From Puccinia triticina (Eukaryota > Basidiomycota > Pucciniomycetes > Pucciniales > Pucciniaceae), in contig NC_070570.1 in assembly GCF_026914185.1 (NCBI RefSeq), positions 4,774,001 to 4,838,000 of the forward strand: 64,000 nt of DNA, in the 5' to 3' direction. The first letter of the stretch is position 1. Every line of letters begins with the position of its first letter. Shown piece after piece: positions 1-10,262 of this stretch. Made by a program: the position numbers and the translations under genes. Below the pieces are notes generated by a model. That model ran no database searches. It was not told the origin of the DNA and saw only the letters and a list, made by a program, of their open reading frames with translations.

Positions 1-182
1 TTGCTTTGCCTCCTCCTTGATCACAGGGCTGTCCCTCCAATTCTACAGGCCTTTGCCTCTATCTTGATCACAGGGCTGTCCCTTCAATTCTACAGGCCTT
101 TGCCTCTATCTTGATCACAGGGCTGTCCCTTATAATCACTTGGCCTTTGCCTCAAAATCTAGGTTGCAGGGCTGTCCCTCAG
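1..182. repeat. 47-bp tandem repeat, 3 copies plus a degenerate fourth
   Basis: Units start at 17, 64 and 111, each beginning TTGATCACAGGGCTGTCCCT and ending in a CCTTTGCCTC block. A diverged fourth copy (GCAGGGCTGTCCCTC) ends near 182. The first unit is probably cut by the window edge. No coding sense is seen. Confidence 0.8.
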
Positions 183-998
183 GTTTCCCATTAAGAACCT
201 TGACTGTCCAGAGAGAAGTCTAAAAAACTGTGGCTGGATTAAACTTATCTAATCCAGATACCCTCCTGAGAGGAAGCTGTAGCACTTCTAGCACAGATTA
301 GCAGCACTCTTCTGAAGAGTAGCATTGCCAGTGGACGTGCATTCCCACTAGAATAACCTAGTACTTCTCTTCTATCTTATCCTGCTTGGTTTCTTTCTCT
401 CTCTTTCTCTTTTTCTCTTACAGTTGTATTTTCTTTATCCCAAGAAATCAAACTGTTGTCCCCCATTTCTTGTGTCCTGCTGTCACTATAGAGACTCAGG
501 CTCACATCCCCCTTGCAGAACTGCCACCTGTCCCAAAGGAGTTCTCACAGCGTTGCTTCACTGAAGCTGCTTGGGGCAACGGCCAATTGGGGGCATGTGA
601 TTGCGGTCATGGATGGATGAATGATCCAGACATCAAGTTTAATATGAATTGAGAGCGGTTCTTTTCAGTACTAGCGGCTGTGCATCAGCGGGCTCATGTC
701 TGGATAGCTCACAATCCAATTTCATGTTTCCCATCAAAACAATCTTGGACATTCTTGACTCCCTTGAATCCATTGTCAAAGGTATCATTGCAGGTGTGTC
801 CAGACAGGGCCTAAATAATTCATGATCCAGGTGTAGCATGTTGCCATCAATTTTTGATCATTTGTCAAACTTCTTGAAGCAATCTCACTGAGAGTGTGGA
901 ATTGAAATTGAATGATCTACTCTAGCCAGCTTTGAAAAAATTGCAAGCAAACAAATATGGCTAGCCTGTCAAGGGGGGATAATCCTGATTTGTGGTTT
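183..998. other. Unclassified sequence with no supported gene
   Basis: The longest open frame is 88 codons with no recognisable motif. The one distinctive part is a 45-bp block (508-552) repeated at 16098-16142, listed separately. From about 650 to 998 the sequence leads up to a Helitron-like end. Confidence 0.5.
508..552 (+). repeat. Dispersed 45-bp exon-like block, copy 1
   Basis: This block matches 16098-16142 with three mismatches in 45 bp, while the flanks do not match. It starts with a C-run and GCAG, like a splice acceptor, and both copies read ELPPVPKEFSQ in one frame. The three differences are T/C, T/C and G/A, which leave that peptide unchanged. It may be a shared exon piece or a short conserved part of a repeat. 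Function unknown. Confidence 0.6.
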
Positions 999-1026
999 GC
1001 AGCGGCGGAGCTGCCTTGGCCTCTAG
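999..1026 (+). mobile_element. Helitron-like 3' terminus
   Basis: A GC hairpin (GCAGC, six-base loop, GCTGC, 999-1014) is followed 8 bases later by CTAG (1023-1026) and then T. This is the known Helitron 3' signature (hairpin, CTRR, insertion next to T). Nearly the same 30 bp recurs in reverse at 7425-7455 and in diverged form at 20550-20574. No Rep/helicase gene is visible, so a non-autonomous end is inferred. Confidence 0.5.
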
Positions 1027-2128
1027 TTGTATTATTATTCCCAGAATTGTACAAGGGAAACCCTTGAACTTTGTTTTTAGCAACTCCTCTGTATTTCCTG
1101 AGTGATGCTCTTGGTGAAATACCCTCTTGATTACTGGTACAGACTGGTCATTGCAAAGAAAGTTGAACAATGGCTTGTTGACACCGGTCACTAATGCAGT
1201 AGGACTTGGAATTGAACAAAAAATCAAGTCAGTAAAGAATTACAAATCACAATCTGTACTCGTGTTATAACCTGACCTTTTGCTGGCTAATGTCATCAAT
1301 CCGTGTCAGCCACAGAGTACATGTCACAGTACCTTACACGTACCAAGTACCTGCAATTGTTCACATTACATATAGTACATTCCCTTTACACCTTTATTAC
1401 ATATGTATATCATTAGATACAAGCTTAAGAATGTACTCTTGTTATACATTACATTATATAGCCATAGTTAAATACAGTTACCATAATGTAATGTTGTTAT
1501 GAGAGTTAATTTATGTGCAAACAGTAAGATTACAATACATTGTAATATTACTGCACACGTGAAATACCCCAAGACAGGTATCACTCATTTATCCCCTGTT
1601 ACGCCTCAGTTCCCATTTACATAACATATTGGTTATGGTATAAATACATAAACAATACATGATGTAATCCAATTCAAAGAGCAATGAATGGAATCACTGA
1701 TTGGTTATGATCAGCTAGTGTGCACAGCTACTGATCTAGGATCAGTACTGATCATTACACTGCCCTGATCATTTCCAATGTTGATCCTCATGAGGATCTG
1801 CTTCTCTTGAGCGCTTCCAGTTCCCCCCTGGTCCTGAAGCGCCTCCAAGCGCCTCATGTTCCCTCCTGCTCATTCCCCCTCTATATAAACACGCCCTCCA
1901 GGACTGTTTATCCCTCAGAATATTATTACAGCAAGGTTTAACACATACATAGTTAAACAGTGCCTTCATTCTCACCCATCATTCAATTCAGGAATACCTT
2001 CAACTCTTGATTACCCTTTGTTGAGTTGTCTGTTAGTCTGCTACCATGATGTATCACCACAGTATCATGGAGGGCTGTTGGATTGACCCATGAGCACTAC
2101 CAACCAACCACCCAGCTGGCAGCCACAA
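1027..2128. mobile_element. A+T-rich region with a possible solo LTR (about 1494-2060)
   Basis: The segment has a TATA-box-like CTATATAAAC at about 1881 with downstream T-rich and CA-rich sequence, and could run from TGTTATGAGAG near 1494 to a CACCACA near 2060. No matching second LTR, target duplication or primer-binding site was found, so the call is weak. 1027-1493 is plain A+T-rich DNA. Confidence 0.25.
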
Positions 2129-2213
2129 GCGTCTGTAGCCTAGTTGGTAAAGGCAGCACTCTAGTATGTGTCTCAGCATAGCTGAGGTCGTGAGTTCGAC
2201 TCTCACCAGACAC
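2129..2213 (+). tRNA. tRNA-like sequence with long variable arm (degraded tRNA or SINE head)
   Basis: An acceptor-like stem GCGTCTG/CAGACAC has one C-A mismatch. The D arm is good (GCC...GGC, A-box TAGCCTAGTTGG), a six-pair variable hairpin CTCAGC-ATA-GCTGAG is present, and the T arm is perfect (GTGAG TTCGACT CTCAC, B-box). The anticodon arm is poor (about four pairs, eight-base loop), so no amino acid can be assigned. Both Pol III boxes are intact. A tRNA-derived SINE or pseudo-tRNA is at least as likely as a working type II tRNA. Confidence 0.4.
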
Positions 2214-2642
2214 ATCTTCATTTTACAGTCTCTACACCCTTACCTTTCTGTAGGTAAAACCACAAACCCAAGTTGAGTTATTCCTTGGATGCCTATTAAC
2301 ACCCTGTGTTGATCTGGATGCGCCTTAATTGAGCAAGCCTCTCAGTCAAGATTACTGATAGAGTGAAACCTTTTACAGGTCTTACCACGAACCCATTGGC
2401 CCATCCTTGGCATCTTACACCATCATCTTGATAGTAACAACCCTCTCAGACACGGTGTGGAACTACTCAAGGGGGAGAATAGAGCTTGGAAGGGAAATGG
2501 ATAGCAACACTAGTACTAATGTAAGCTATGCAAGGGTGCTGATGAGGCTGCCTTCCTGACTAATGCTGAGGGGATGAGAGTAACACTAAGAAAAAGAAGA
2601 AAAAGGTGTGGCTGATTTCTGCTTGATCTGAGGAGCTAGTAC
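2214..2642. other. Unclassified sequence
   Basis: No ORF or motif stands out. A purine run AAGGGGGAGAATAG at about 2470 resembles a polypurine tract, but no LTR follows it. Confidence 0.3.
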
Positions 2643-2645
2643 TAT

Positions 2646-2757
2646 CACCAGGAAAAAACAATGATCACTGGTCTGCAAGTGACATAATAAAGTACAAAGG
2701 CCCCTTTGTACTTTGCTATGTCACTTGTTGACAAGTGATAATTGTTTTTTCCTGGTG
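2646..2757. mobile_element. 112-bp MITE with CACCAGG ends and 3-bp TSD
   Basis: This is an almost perfect hairpin. The left arm starts CACCAGGAAAAAACAAT and the right arm is its inverse, ending CCTGGTG. Arms of about 50 bp meet near 2702 around AAAGG/CCCCTTT. TAT flanks both sides (2643-2645 and 2758-2760). The same ends, with the inner motif ACAAGTGACAT, occur in the 873-bp element at 58133-59005. The CAC start with a 3-bp duplication points to a CACTA-like (CMC) family. Confidence 0.85.
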
Positions 2758-2929
2758 TATGAGCTTTAACTACTGACTACTGAGGGTAAGAGAGTTGGAG
2801 GAGTGATGAGAGTGGGGAATGCAATGGCAAGGTTTAATGGCAAGGGGTTGATGAGAATGGGCACTTATAATTTCTGTATCTAAAATTATCTATAAATTCT
2901 CCATAAGGTACAAGTGAGGGGGGAAAGAC

Positions 2930-3130
2930 AGTTCTTATATGAAGGAAGGATGAGCACAGACAATAAGGAGTTCTGGCTATGAGAATGAAGGTTGTACAAA
3001 TGAGGAAGAGTGATGTGAACATAGTAACAGTATGTAATGATGAGCAATGCTGGTTATGGGAATAAAAGAATGTACTAATGGGGAAGAGTGATGAGAACAT
3101 AGTAACTACTTGTAATGATGAGCACTACTG
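2930..3130. repeat. 79-bp imperfect tandem repeat
   Basis: GAAGAGTGATG(T/A)GAACATAG occurs at about 3004 and 3083, followed each time by GTAATGATGAGCA. A partial further copy lies upstream. It sits in A+T-rich DNA (2761-3648) that otherwise shows no gene. Confidence 0.55.
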
Positions 3131-3648
3131 AAAGAGGTAAGCACAGATCCAATGATGTAATGTGTACAATAGGCATAGTACATAATGAGAAATGTATCTA
3201 AAGGGTTTAGTATGTGAGAATAAATATGTAAAAGGAATTTACTGTAATGATTCAAGTAGGTTACTAATGAAATGAGTATTGTAACTAATGAAGAATGTAG
3301 GTTGTCTGTAAGTCTTATATCCTTATATAACTACTGAACCATTGAAGATAAGGGGGTACTGTGTGTGAGTGACTATAGGTGAAATTTGGCGTAGAATCTG
3401 AATATTCAATAATAATGAAGTATTTGTGAAGGGTTATGGGGGAAATGGGAAATGTAATGATGAATGTATGTAAAGAAAAGCAATAAAACACTACTTATGG
3501 TTTGGAATGGAGCACCACAACGGTTAGTTACATACAGGCTGACAATCCGCATGTGCTTTCAGGTTGCTGAGGTATCAAAGGTTATAGCACGAGGTGAACA
3601 TTGGATATCGACAAGCATCCCGTGCAGTTTCCTTTTGGCTTTAGGCTA

Positions 3649-4972
3649 CAACGGTGGGCCAGCTACACTAACCGTAGCGTTAGCGTGGCGTAGCGTAGCG
3701 GAATTCCGCTAAATTTTAGCGTAGCGTTAGCGAATTGCGCCTTCTCTGCGCTAACGCTGTGGTGACCCATTTGGTTTTCAGCTAGTCAGAAGCATTCTGC
3801 TGCCACCACCATCAAGATCAGCAAGATACTCAGCAAGCATCAAGATCTAAAAGCAACCATCAAGATTCTCACTCATCCTCAAGACTTCAAGATCCTCAAG
3901 AACTTCCCCTTTCCCCATCCCTTTCTTATCCTTCAAATTCCTTCTCCCTTTTCCCCAATCTCCTCATTCTCACTTCCCCTTCCTTACCCTTCTTCTCTTT
4001 CTTGGTCCTAACACAGATCTGTCTGTGGGTTTATTCCCAGTTGTTGTCTTTTTCTGGTTTTGTTTATTCCATGTACTTGGTCATGTTTAGTTCCATTTCC
4101 CCTGGTCCCTTTCTTGTTTCTTATGGTTCTTATTGGTTTCATGTTTTCAGCTCTTGGTTCTATTTCTCTTCCTGTTTCCTTCTTGGTGTTGTCTTTTTCT
4201 TCCCTTTTCTCTGTTGTCTGTTGTGTGTGTGTGCGCGCATGGCGCGCGAGGAGATGATGACATGTCTGTGACAGGCCTTCAGGAATCCAAGTTCCCAGCG
4301 AACTTGGAGGATGGGAGGCCATAGCATCCTGTTCTGATCCAAGTCAGGGGTTATCAATAAATATCAATCTTTTTCCGAGTCCTATCCCAGAGTCCATCAA
4401 CTCAACAAGAATACTTTCCTCAAATCCCTTCTCAACAACACAACCGCCGCCAAGGATCCAAACCCTGGCGAAACATCTCAAAACCACTTCCCCCAACGCT
4501 ATCAACCCAAATCCCTACGACTCATCCAGACCATCCGTGAGGGCAGCTCCCAGAGCACCTTTTCCCCTCCCAGCGCTGCCGCCGGCCTAGAACCGAGCGG
4601 AGCTCCATAACGCTACGCGCAAAGGGTGCGCAGCTAATTTAGCTGTTAGCGTAGCGTTAGCGCAGATGCGCGCAATTGCGCTAATGCTACACACGCAGGG
4701 AGCAAAAGAGCGCGCGCTACGGTGCGCCACAGTGCTTTTAGCTGAAAAAAAGGCCTTTTTTTCCGCTAAAAGTGCTGTAGCGCAGCGTAGTGACTGTAGC
4801 GGCGCGCTAACACTAACAAACAATTGGCGCGCTGTTAGCGCCGCTGAAAATTAGCGCAGCGTAGCGGCGCTAACAGCGCGCTAACGCTACTCAAAAATGG
4901 GCGGGCGCTTTTTGCCGCTACGCTAACGCTAAGTGGCCCTGTAGCGTATTGTAGCGTAGCGGCCCACCGTTG
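3649..4972. mobile_element. TAGCG-rich fold-back element, copy 1 (interrupted)
   Basis: The ends are CAACGGTGGGCC at 3649 and its inverse GGCCCACCGTTG ending at 4972. The body is built of TAGCG/CGCTA words in both orientations and can fold on itself. Without the insertion at 3758-4607 it is about 470 bp, close to the 476-bp copy at 8330-8805, which it matches closely along its length (shared GCGCGCTGTTAGCGCCGC and AAAAGGCCTTTTTTCCGC). No clean target duplication was found here. It is non-coding, and the transposon class is uncertain. Confidence 0.75.
3758..4607 (+). mobile_element. Solo-LTR-like insertion inside the fold-back element
   Basis: This 850-bp segment starts TGTGGTGACC and ends GAGCTCCA. 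It is bounded by the 6-bp repeat TAACGC (3752-3757 and 4608-4613), and the uninterrupted copy near 8440 has this site once. It has pyrimidine-rich tracts and AATAAATATC at about 4355, like a polyadenylation region. TG...CA ends with a short duplication fit a solo LTR, but no full-length partner is in the window. Confidence 0.6.
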
Positions 4973-5343
4973 CTTTGAAAATAGCCTTGACACGTCTGCG
5001 TGATGCAGCCTCTATTAGTTGGAGCTAATAGGGGAAGCGGAGAGGTCAAGGGGTACGCCACGGAGATGAACGTGCAGGGCAGGTTGAGGCGGGCGGTAGT
5101 GTCGACGAGGGGGAGGGGAAGGCGGATGGAAATAATGTGGCCGGTAGCCCTTGACCAGATTGAAAATTTACATCCTCACCGTCATGTCTAGATGGTTTTC
5201 AGGAGATAATTTGAGCAAGGCAACCAGGATAGTGAGACAATATCATCAAACTGTCCGGTATAAGTTTGATGAAAGGGTTTTGAGTATGCCTTGCGGGTCA
5301 AAAATATGTACAGCGGCGGCGTGGCGGAGGCGTTGGCTTCAGG
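4973..5343. other. Left part of the chimeric element into which the LINE inserted
   Basis: This stretch ends with GCGTGGCGGAGGCGTTGGCTTCAGG, of which the last nine bases are the LINE target duplication, and continues logically at 12368. A similar GCGTGGCGG...GCGTGG segment precedes the related copy at about 9760. The minus strand of 5000-5140 reads as an open peptide rich in Leu and Pro (RLPLPLVDTTARLNLPC) that could be another captured exon. I cannot name it. Confidence 0.4.
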
Positions 5344-6123
5344 GATATGTATGTACATGCGAGCGGAGTCAAGGGCAAGGCTTCATGGGTGTCTGGCTGG
5401 ATCAGAAGTTGCTCTTGAACCGTAATTTCAAGGCGCTTGAGGAAAAAGCTCACAAGACACTGAACCAGCTAAGAATTTTTGGAAACTCGCGCTGGGGTGC
5501 AAGTGAAAAGGATAGAGTTAAACTGATTCGGAGCGTTCTCTTTTCTCGGATCTTATACGGGGCGGCTTTGTGGGCGACGATGCCCAACAAGAGCAAGGTG
5601 GAGTCTTTGGCCAACAAGATCGACAGGTTGGCGGGGATATTCTCGCTTGGGGTCTTCAAGTCAACGTTGGGCGGTTTCATCAAGGCCAGGACGACAACAC
5701 CTAGCTTCTACAATGAGGCTATCAGGACCAGTTTTTCTTTCTTTTATAGAAAGTTGGTATTCCTGAAACCTAACGACGGGGTCCGTACCTTCATTTTACA
5801 GAGCAGGTCAGGTACGGCATCACGTGCTGCGGATTCGGCCAGATCAGGAATGGCGACAAGCAGAGTCGACCAGGCCTTGGCGATGGACCCAGAGAGCCTG
5901 CGCCTAAATTTCGACTTCGGGAGGGCAGCCTCGCGGGAGTTGGAATATGTCAATCTGGACGCGACGAAGGAGGAGGCTATTGAATCTGTTAAGTCTTTCG
6001 TTTCTTGTCATGACTCAGACCCAGGGGATTTCTTGGTTTTCAGTGATGGTTCATATCACCCGGAGAAAGGAGATGCGGGGGCCGCAGTCTGCCTAAGCGG
6101 GAACACGTTCACCTCCTATCAGT
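5344..6123 (+). pseudogene. LINE ORF2 fragment: RT C-terminus and first part of RNase H
   Basis: The frame reads GVWLDQKLLLNRNFKALEEK and later LIRSVLFSRILYGAALWA, typical of the region after the polymerase core in RNase H-bearing LINE reverse transcriptases. Near the end, FLVFSDGSYHPEKGDAGAAV carries the first catalytic Asp of RNase H. The frame is cut at 6123 by the CACCAGG-ended element. If that element and one AGT copy are removed, it joins in frame to 11388 (…TSYQ|LGDNAH…). The polymerase core and ORF1 are missing by 5' truncation. An ATG upstream at 5151 lies outside the LINE and is not its start. Confidence 0.8.
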
Positions 6124-6173
6124 CACCAGGGAGGGATCTGTTGCACTCTCTAGAGAGTGCCAGACCATAATTT
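6124..6173 (+). repeat. Left TIR of the 5.26-kb element
   Basis: It pairs with 11335-11384, with mismatches at positions 15 and 18 only. An 18-bp perfect palindrome sits inside the TIR (positions 20-37), so each end can form its own cruciform as well as pairing with the other end. Confidence 0.9.
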
Positions 6174-7424
6174 TGTCAGTTGCTTGGTATGATGTGAGCT
6201 CAATGTCAACTGTATCTTAGTTCAACTTTCTTGCCAATACAAGGGTAACTGTAGGTGAAGTTGTTGTGAAATGATATGTCACTCAATGTCAACACATCAT
6301 TATCTCTCTGTTGAATTTTTGTGTTTGGTTCATCATGATCACAATTCTGTATGCAAGCTTCAATGCACCAAAGTTTTGCCAAGAATGTACCTATCCTCAT
6401 GCTGAAATATTTCTTTAGCCAAGTGACAGGCAATGTTTTGCATTGTGGAATGGTTTTTATTCAAAAAACACACAGCACCACATTATGAACAATACTTGTA
6501 AAGTAGCGCAACTTCAGAGGATCAGCCAACCAGTGGATGAATCCTAGTGAGTGTCATATTTCTGCCATTATATTAATGGGCAAGGAGAGTGTTTTGAAAT
6601 CAAATTTCTATTCTTCAAAAACAGGGAAAAAGCTAGGAAAACATGTGTAACATGCAATTTGACTCCCAGCAATATGAAATTTGAAAATACTGGATTTATT
6701 TTCCCCTAACATTTTTATGAGGTGATGGAAAATTTAAGAATTTTAAATTCTGAAGTGTGAATAGCTTATCATTTGATAATATGCACCTTGTGTAGTACAG
6801 GACTACAGATTGTACAATTTTCATACCTTTACCCACAACTTACTGAAAAATGCAGGTTTCAGAGGCACAAAAAAAATCAAGGCAAAGGAGGTCAGATTGG
6901 TGGGTATCAACAGGCACTTCAATATCCCCTTGATTCTGAAACCAGATGGAGAAACAATATGACAGCTTGTCTGAGAACTCCAAGGTAAAAATTCAATTAT
7001 TGAATGCTCACGCACACCTCAGCTTGGGTTATGTATGCCTCTTTTCTTTGAGATTTATTGTCTTCAAATATTTGCCATATGTATCTCCTGTGTATTTCCT
7101 CCTGCACAGAGGATTTCTTAATCACAGGTACCTTTTTTCCATGTGTATGGTGCAACAATGTGGTGTTGATTGCTCTTATCACATTTCACTTAAGTAGCAC
7201 AGGATGCTATATAAGACTTTGGTACTGCAGACCTGCTGTATCCAGAAGACTCAATTATTTGCTGCAGAACAGCAGGCGTAGCACGCACATGTGAGGAAAG
7301 TGTTAAAAAAACTTTTTGTCCGGGGGTTTGAAGGTGGGCACAAGTGAACTACGGGCGCGCGGGGGAACTTGCATTGGTTTTGTATCCCCCTATGTCCACC
7401 AGGGAGTGTCATTTTCTTATGTAA
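6174..7424. other. A+T-rich interior, no gene seen
   Basis: Only short open frames without motifs occur. A TATA-like GCTATATAAGAC lies at about 7208. I see no repeat structure comparable to the rest of the element. Confidence 0.4.
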
Positions 7425-7455
7425 CTAGAGGCCAAGGCGGCTCCGCCGCTGCAGG
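7425..7455 (-). mobile_element. Helitron-like 3' terminus, reverse orientation
   Basis: Read on the minus strand: GC hairpin GCGGC-GGA-GCCGC, then CTTGGCCTCTAG followed by T. About 30 bp agree with 999-1027 at all but one position. The body would extend toward higher coordinates, but no 5' end is recognised. Confidence 0.5.
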
Positions 7456-7954
7456 GGTCACTTTATGTAGTGTAAGTTCACAATCTCCCCAACCCGCACC
7501 CCAAGGAACCCCCCCCCTCAATCTCACTTTACAACACACCAGCCATTGCACCTCCACCTTTACCTACCAGGGAAAATTTAATGAAATTTGTGTTAGATTT
7601 GCCTTCCAATCTTGCCTGGTTTCATCTTGTCTTCATCTTGTTACTCAAATGCAACCTTGACACAAAAGTCTACATTATTTGCACAGGCTTAATCAAGTGG
7701 CACATGAGCATTTGCATTATCAACATGTGTAGCCCAGAGTAATGTATTGAGTTGAGGAAGTTGAACAGAAATCAGGAAGTGATAAAGTGTTTGACTTGAT
7801 CATTTAATTTTTCCAATAAAATTGAAGAATATTTTTTCCCATGTTCAGATGGTTATCTTCCTTTGGTAGTTGAATCTTAGGTTCTAGCTTTCTTCAGAAT
7901 CCTTACCTTTCTTTACCAACTTCAGTAACAGACGTAAATCAGTAACTCAATGTT

Positions 7955-8240
7955 CATCCTCAAAGGCCAGTACCGGCCATCAAGACAACAAACACTCCCT
8001 TGATGGCCGGTACCAGCCATCAAGAGAGCGTACAAACCCTTGATGGCCAATACCGGCCATTGAGACAGTATACACTCCCTTGCTGGCCGGTACCAGCCAT
8101 CAAGTGAGCGTACACACCCTCTCTCAATGGCCAGGACCAGCCATCAAGAGAGGAAACACTCCCTTGATGGCCGGTACCAGCCATCAAGAGAGCGTACACA
8201 CCCTTGATGGCCAGTACCGGCCATCAAGACAGTATACAAT
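7955..8240. repeat. Palindrome array A (GATGGCC...GGCCATC, about 40-bp spacing)
   Basis: About seven units of the form TGATGGCCGGTAC(C/A)(A/G)GCCATCAAG are separated by short spacers such as AGAGCGTACACACCC. Each unit is a near-perfect palindrome centred on GTAC. It continues as array B beyond the fold-back insertion at 8330-8805. Confidence 0.85.
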
Positions 8241-8329
8241 TCAGTTTTATGACAAAGGGCTTGAGAGTGTTTGTAGACAGATTTGAGTGCTAGAGCACCG
8301 GGTCTACAAAGGTAAAGTCCGGCCAGAAG

Positions 8330-8805
8330 CAACACTGGGTCGCTACGCTAACCATAGCGGTTAGCGTAGCGTAGCGCAGCGCAAATGCGCTATTTTTTAG
8401 CGTAGCGTTAGCGCAATTGCACGCATATGCGCTAACGCTACGCGCACGCGGTGCGCAGCTATTTTAGCTGATAGCGTAGCGTTAGCGCAGATGCGCGCAA
8501 TTGCGCTAACGCTACACATGCAGGGCGAAAAAGAGCGCGCGCTACGCTGCGCTACAGCGCCTTTAGCGGGAAAAAAGGCCTTTTTTCCGCTAAAAGCGCT
8601 GTAGCGCAGCGCAGCGTAGCGTAGCGACTGTAGCGGCGCGCTAACGCTAACAAAGAATTGGCGCGCTGTTAGCGCCGCTGAAAATTAGCGCAGCGTAGCG
8701 GCGCTAACAGCGCGCTAACGCTATGCAAAATAGATGGGCGCTTTTTGCCGCTACGCTAACGCGTAGCGCTGAAATAGCGTAGCGTAGCGTAGCGACCCAG
8801 TGTTG
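8330..8805. mobile_element. TAGCG-rich fold-back element, copy 2 (476 bp)
   Basis: The ends CAACACTGGGTCGCTACGC and the exact inverse (to 8805) are flanked by CCAGAAG at 8323-8329 and 8806-8812. The 7-bp duplication and CA start recall hAT elements, though those normally give 8 bp. The body alternates TAGCG and CGCTA words and is self-complementary. It is clearly related to 3649-4972. Confidence 0.8.
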
Positions 8806-8835
8806 CCAGAAGACTGACAGACAAGAGGAGTAACA

Positions 8836-9700
8836 TCGAGGGTGTTTATACTGTCTCAATGGCCGGTACTGGCCATCAAGGGTGTGTACGCTCTCTTGAT
8901 GGCTAGTCCCGGCCATCAAGAGAGTGTTTGCTGTCCCAATGGCCCACACTGGCCATTAAGGGTGCGTATGCTCTGTTGATGGCTGGTACTGGCCATCGAG
9001 AGAGTGTGTACGCTCACTTGATGGCTGGTACCGGCCAGCGAGGGAGTGTATACTGTCTTGATGGCCGGTACTGGCCATCAAGGGTGTGTACACTCTCTTG
9101 ATGGCTGGCACCGGCCATCGAGGGAGTGTTTGCTCTCTTGATGGCTGGTACCGGCCATCGAGGGAGTGTTTGTTGTCTTGATGGCCGGTACTGGCCATCA
9201 AGGGTGTGTACACTCTCTTGATGGCTGGTACCAGCCATCGAGGGAGTGTTTGTTGTCTCGATGGCCGGTACTGGCCATCAAGGGTGTGTACACTCTCTTG
9301 ATGGCTGGCACCGGCCATTGAGGGAGTGTTTGCTCTTTTGATGGCTGGTACCGGCCATCGAGGGAGTGTTTGTTGTCTCGATGGCCGGTACTGGCCATCA
9401 AGGGTGTGTACACTCTCTTGATGGCTGGTACCGGCCATCGAGGGAGTGTTTGTTGTCTCAATGGCCGGTACTGGCCATCGAGGGTGTGTACACTCTCTTG
9501 ATGGCTGGCACCGGCCATTGAGGGAGTGTTTGCTCTCTTGATGGCTGGTACCGGCCACCAAGGGAGTGTTTGTTGTCTTGATGGCCGGTACTGGCCATCA
9601 AGGGTGTGTACGCTCTCTTGATGGCTGGTACCAGCCATCAAGAGAGGGTGTGTCCGCTCACTTGATGGCTGGTACCGGCCACGAGGGAGTGTATACTGTT
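8836..9700. repeat. Palindrome array B: 40-bp unit with 120-bp higher-order repeat
   Basis: Units fall at exact 40-bp steps between about 9061 and 9560 (for example 9061, 9101, 9141, 9181, 9221, 9261). Each has the form ATGGCYGGTACYGGCCATCR plus a 20-bp spacer. Spacers rotate through three types (GTGTACACTCTC, GTTTGCTCTC, GTTTGTTGTC), giving a 120-bp superunit. Because 120 is divisible by three, long minus-strand open frames of 201 and 272 codons arise here. They are periodic repeat translation, not a gene. Confidence 0.9.
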
Positions 9701-9719
9701 CTTGTTGACAAGGCCTCGC

Positions 9720-10222
9720 CGGTCCAGGCACTGCCGCGGTGGTCAGAGTTACATGCAGGGGCGTGGCGGTGGCGTGGTAGTCATGGCTTGATGAATGTGG
9801 CAGGACGTCGATTTTGCTGAGGGCAATTCCCGATTTTCTATAAAAGAGGACTTTGGCTGGTGTCTTTGTGTCCCCCAGGGCGTCCTCTGCCGCTGTAATT
9901 CCAGCGTGCGGTTCGCCCTCACCCCTCCGCTGTTGCACTTGCGCAGTTTGAGGGGCTAAACTCGTTGGCCCCCCTTTGCATAATGCCTTCAATGCGGCGC
10001 GCTGGGGGCCATCCACCCACTATTTTAAACCCTGCTAGACAGCAATGGATAGTGGGTCTAGTTTGTGGTGTTTAGATTTTTTGTTAAGAACACTTTTTTT
10101 GTGATTTGTTTTTTTTTGGAAGGGGGAACCCTTGCATTTTTTTTTTTTTTTGTAATTTTGTTGATTTGTAGGGGGAACCCTTGATCTTTCTTTCTGTGTT
10201 TCTCTGTCTTTAATAAACTTGG
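9720..10222 (+). repeat. Derivative of the chimeric element (matches 12421-12608)
   Basis: From 9877 to 10050 the sequence matches 12421-12608 closely (shared GCGTCCTCTGCCGCT, TTTGCATAATGCCTTCAATG, AACCCTGCTAGACAG). It then jumps to T-rich DNA ending TTTAATAAACTTGGA, the same tail as 14460-14625. It lacks the gene fragments between, so it looks like an internal-deletion copy. A TATAAAAGAGG lies upstream at about 9839. Confidence 0.7.
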
Positions 10223-10262
10223 ATGTCCACCCTCAGGTTCGGGCGAACCTGAGGGTGGACAT
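10223..10262. repeat. Perfect hairpin, 19-bp arms and 2-nt loop
   Basis: ATGTCCACCCTCAGGTTCG is followed by GG and its exact inverse. It sits right after the AATAAACTTGG tail of the chimeric-element derivative. It could act as a structured terminator-like element in a transcript, or be the residue of a palindrome unit. Confidence 0.85.

Noticed and set aside
1494..2060. Confident LTR call for this region
   Set aside because: A TATA-like box alone is not enough. No partner LTR, duplication or primer-binding site was found, so only a weak entry is given.
4002..4357. Overlapping ORFs on both strands, hydrophobic or Arg/Lys-rich
   Set aside because: They lie in a pyrimidine-rich solo-LTR-like segment. 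The hydrophobic plus frames and basic minus frames follow from T/C-rich composition.
5151..5343. N-terminal 60 codons of the 339-codon ORF
   Set aside because: This part lies outside the LINE, before its target duplication. The join to the LINE frame is accidental.
8836..9700. CRISPR-like array
   Set aside because: Rep units are regular, but the spacers are only three repeating types, the units are near-perfect palindromes, there are no cas genes and the genome is eukaryotic.
8956..10016. Minus-strand ORFs of 201 and 272 codons with a 40-residue repeat
   Set aside because: They are translation of a 40-bp palindromic repeat with a 120-bp superunit. Frames stay open because 120 is divisible by three. 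No start context, domain or unique part.
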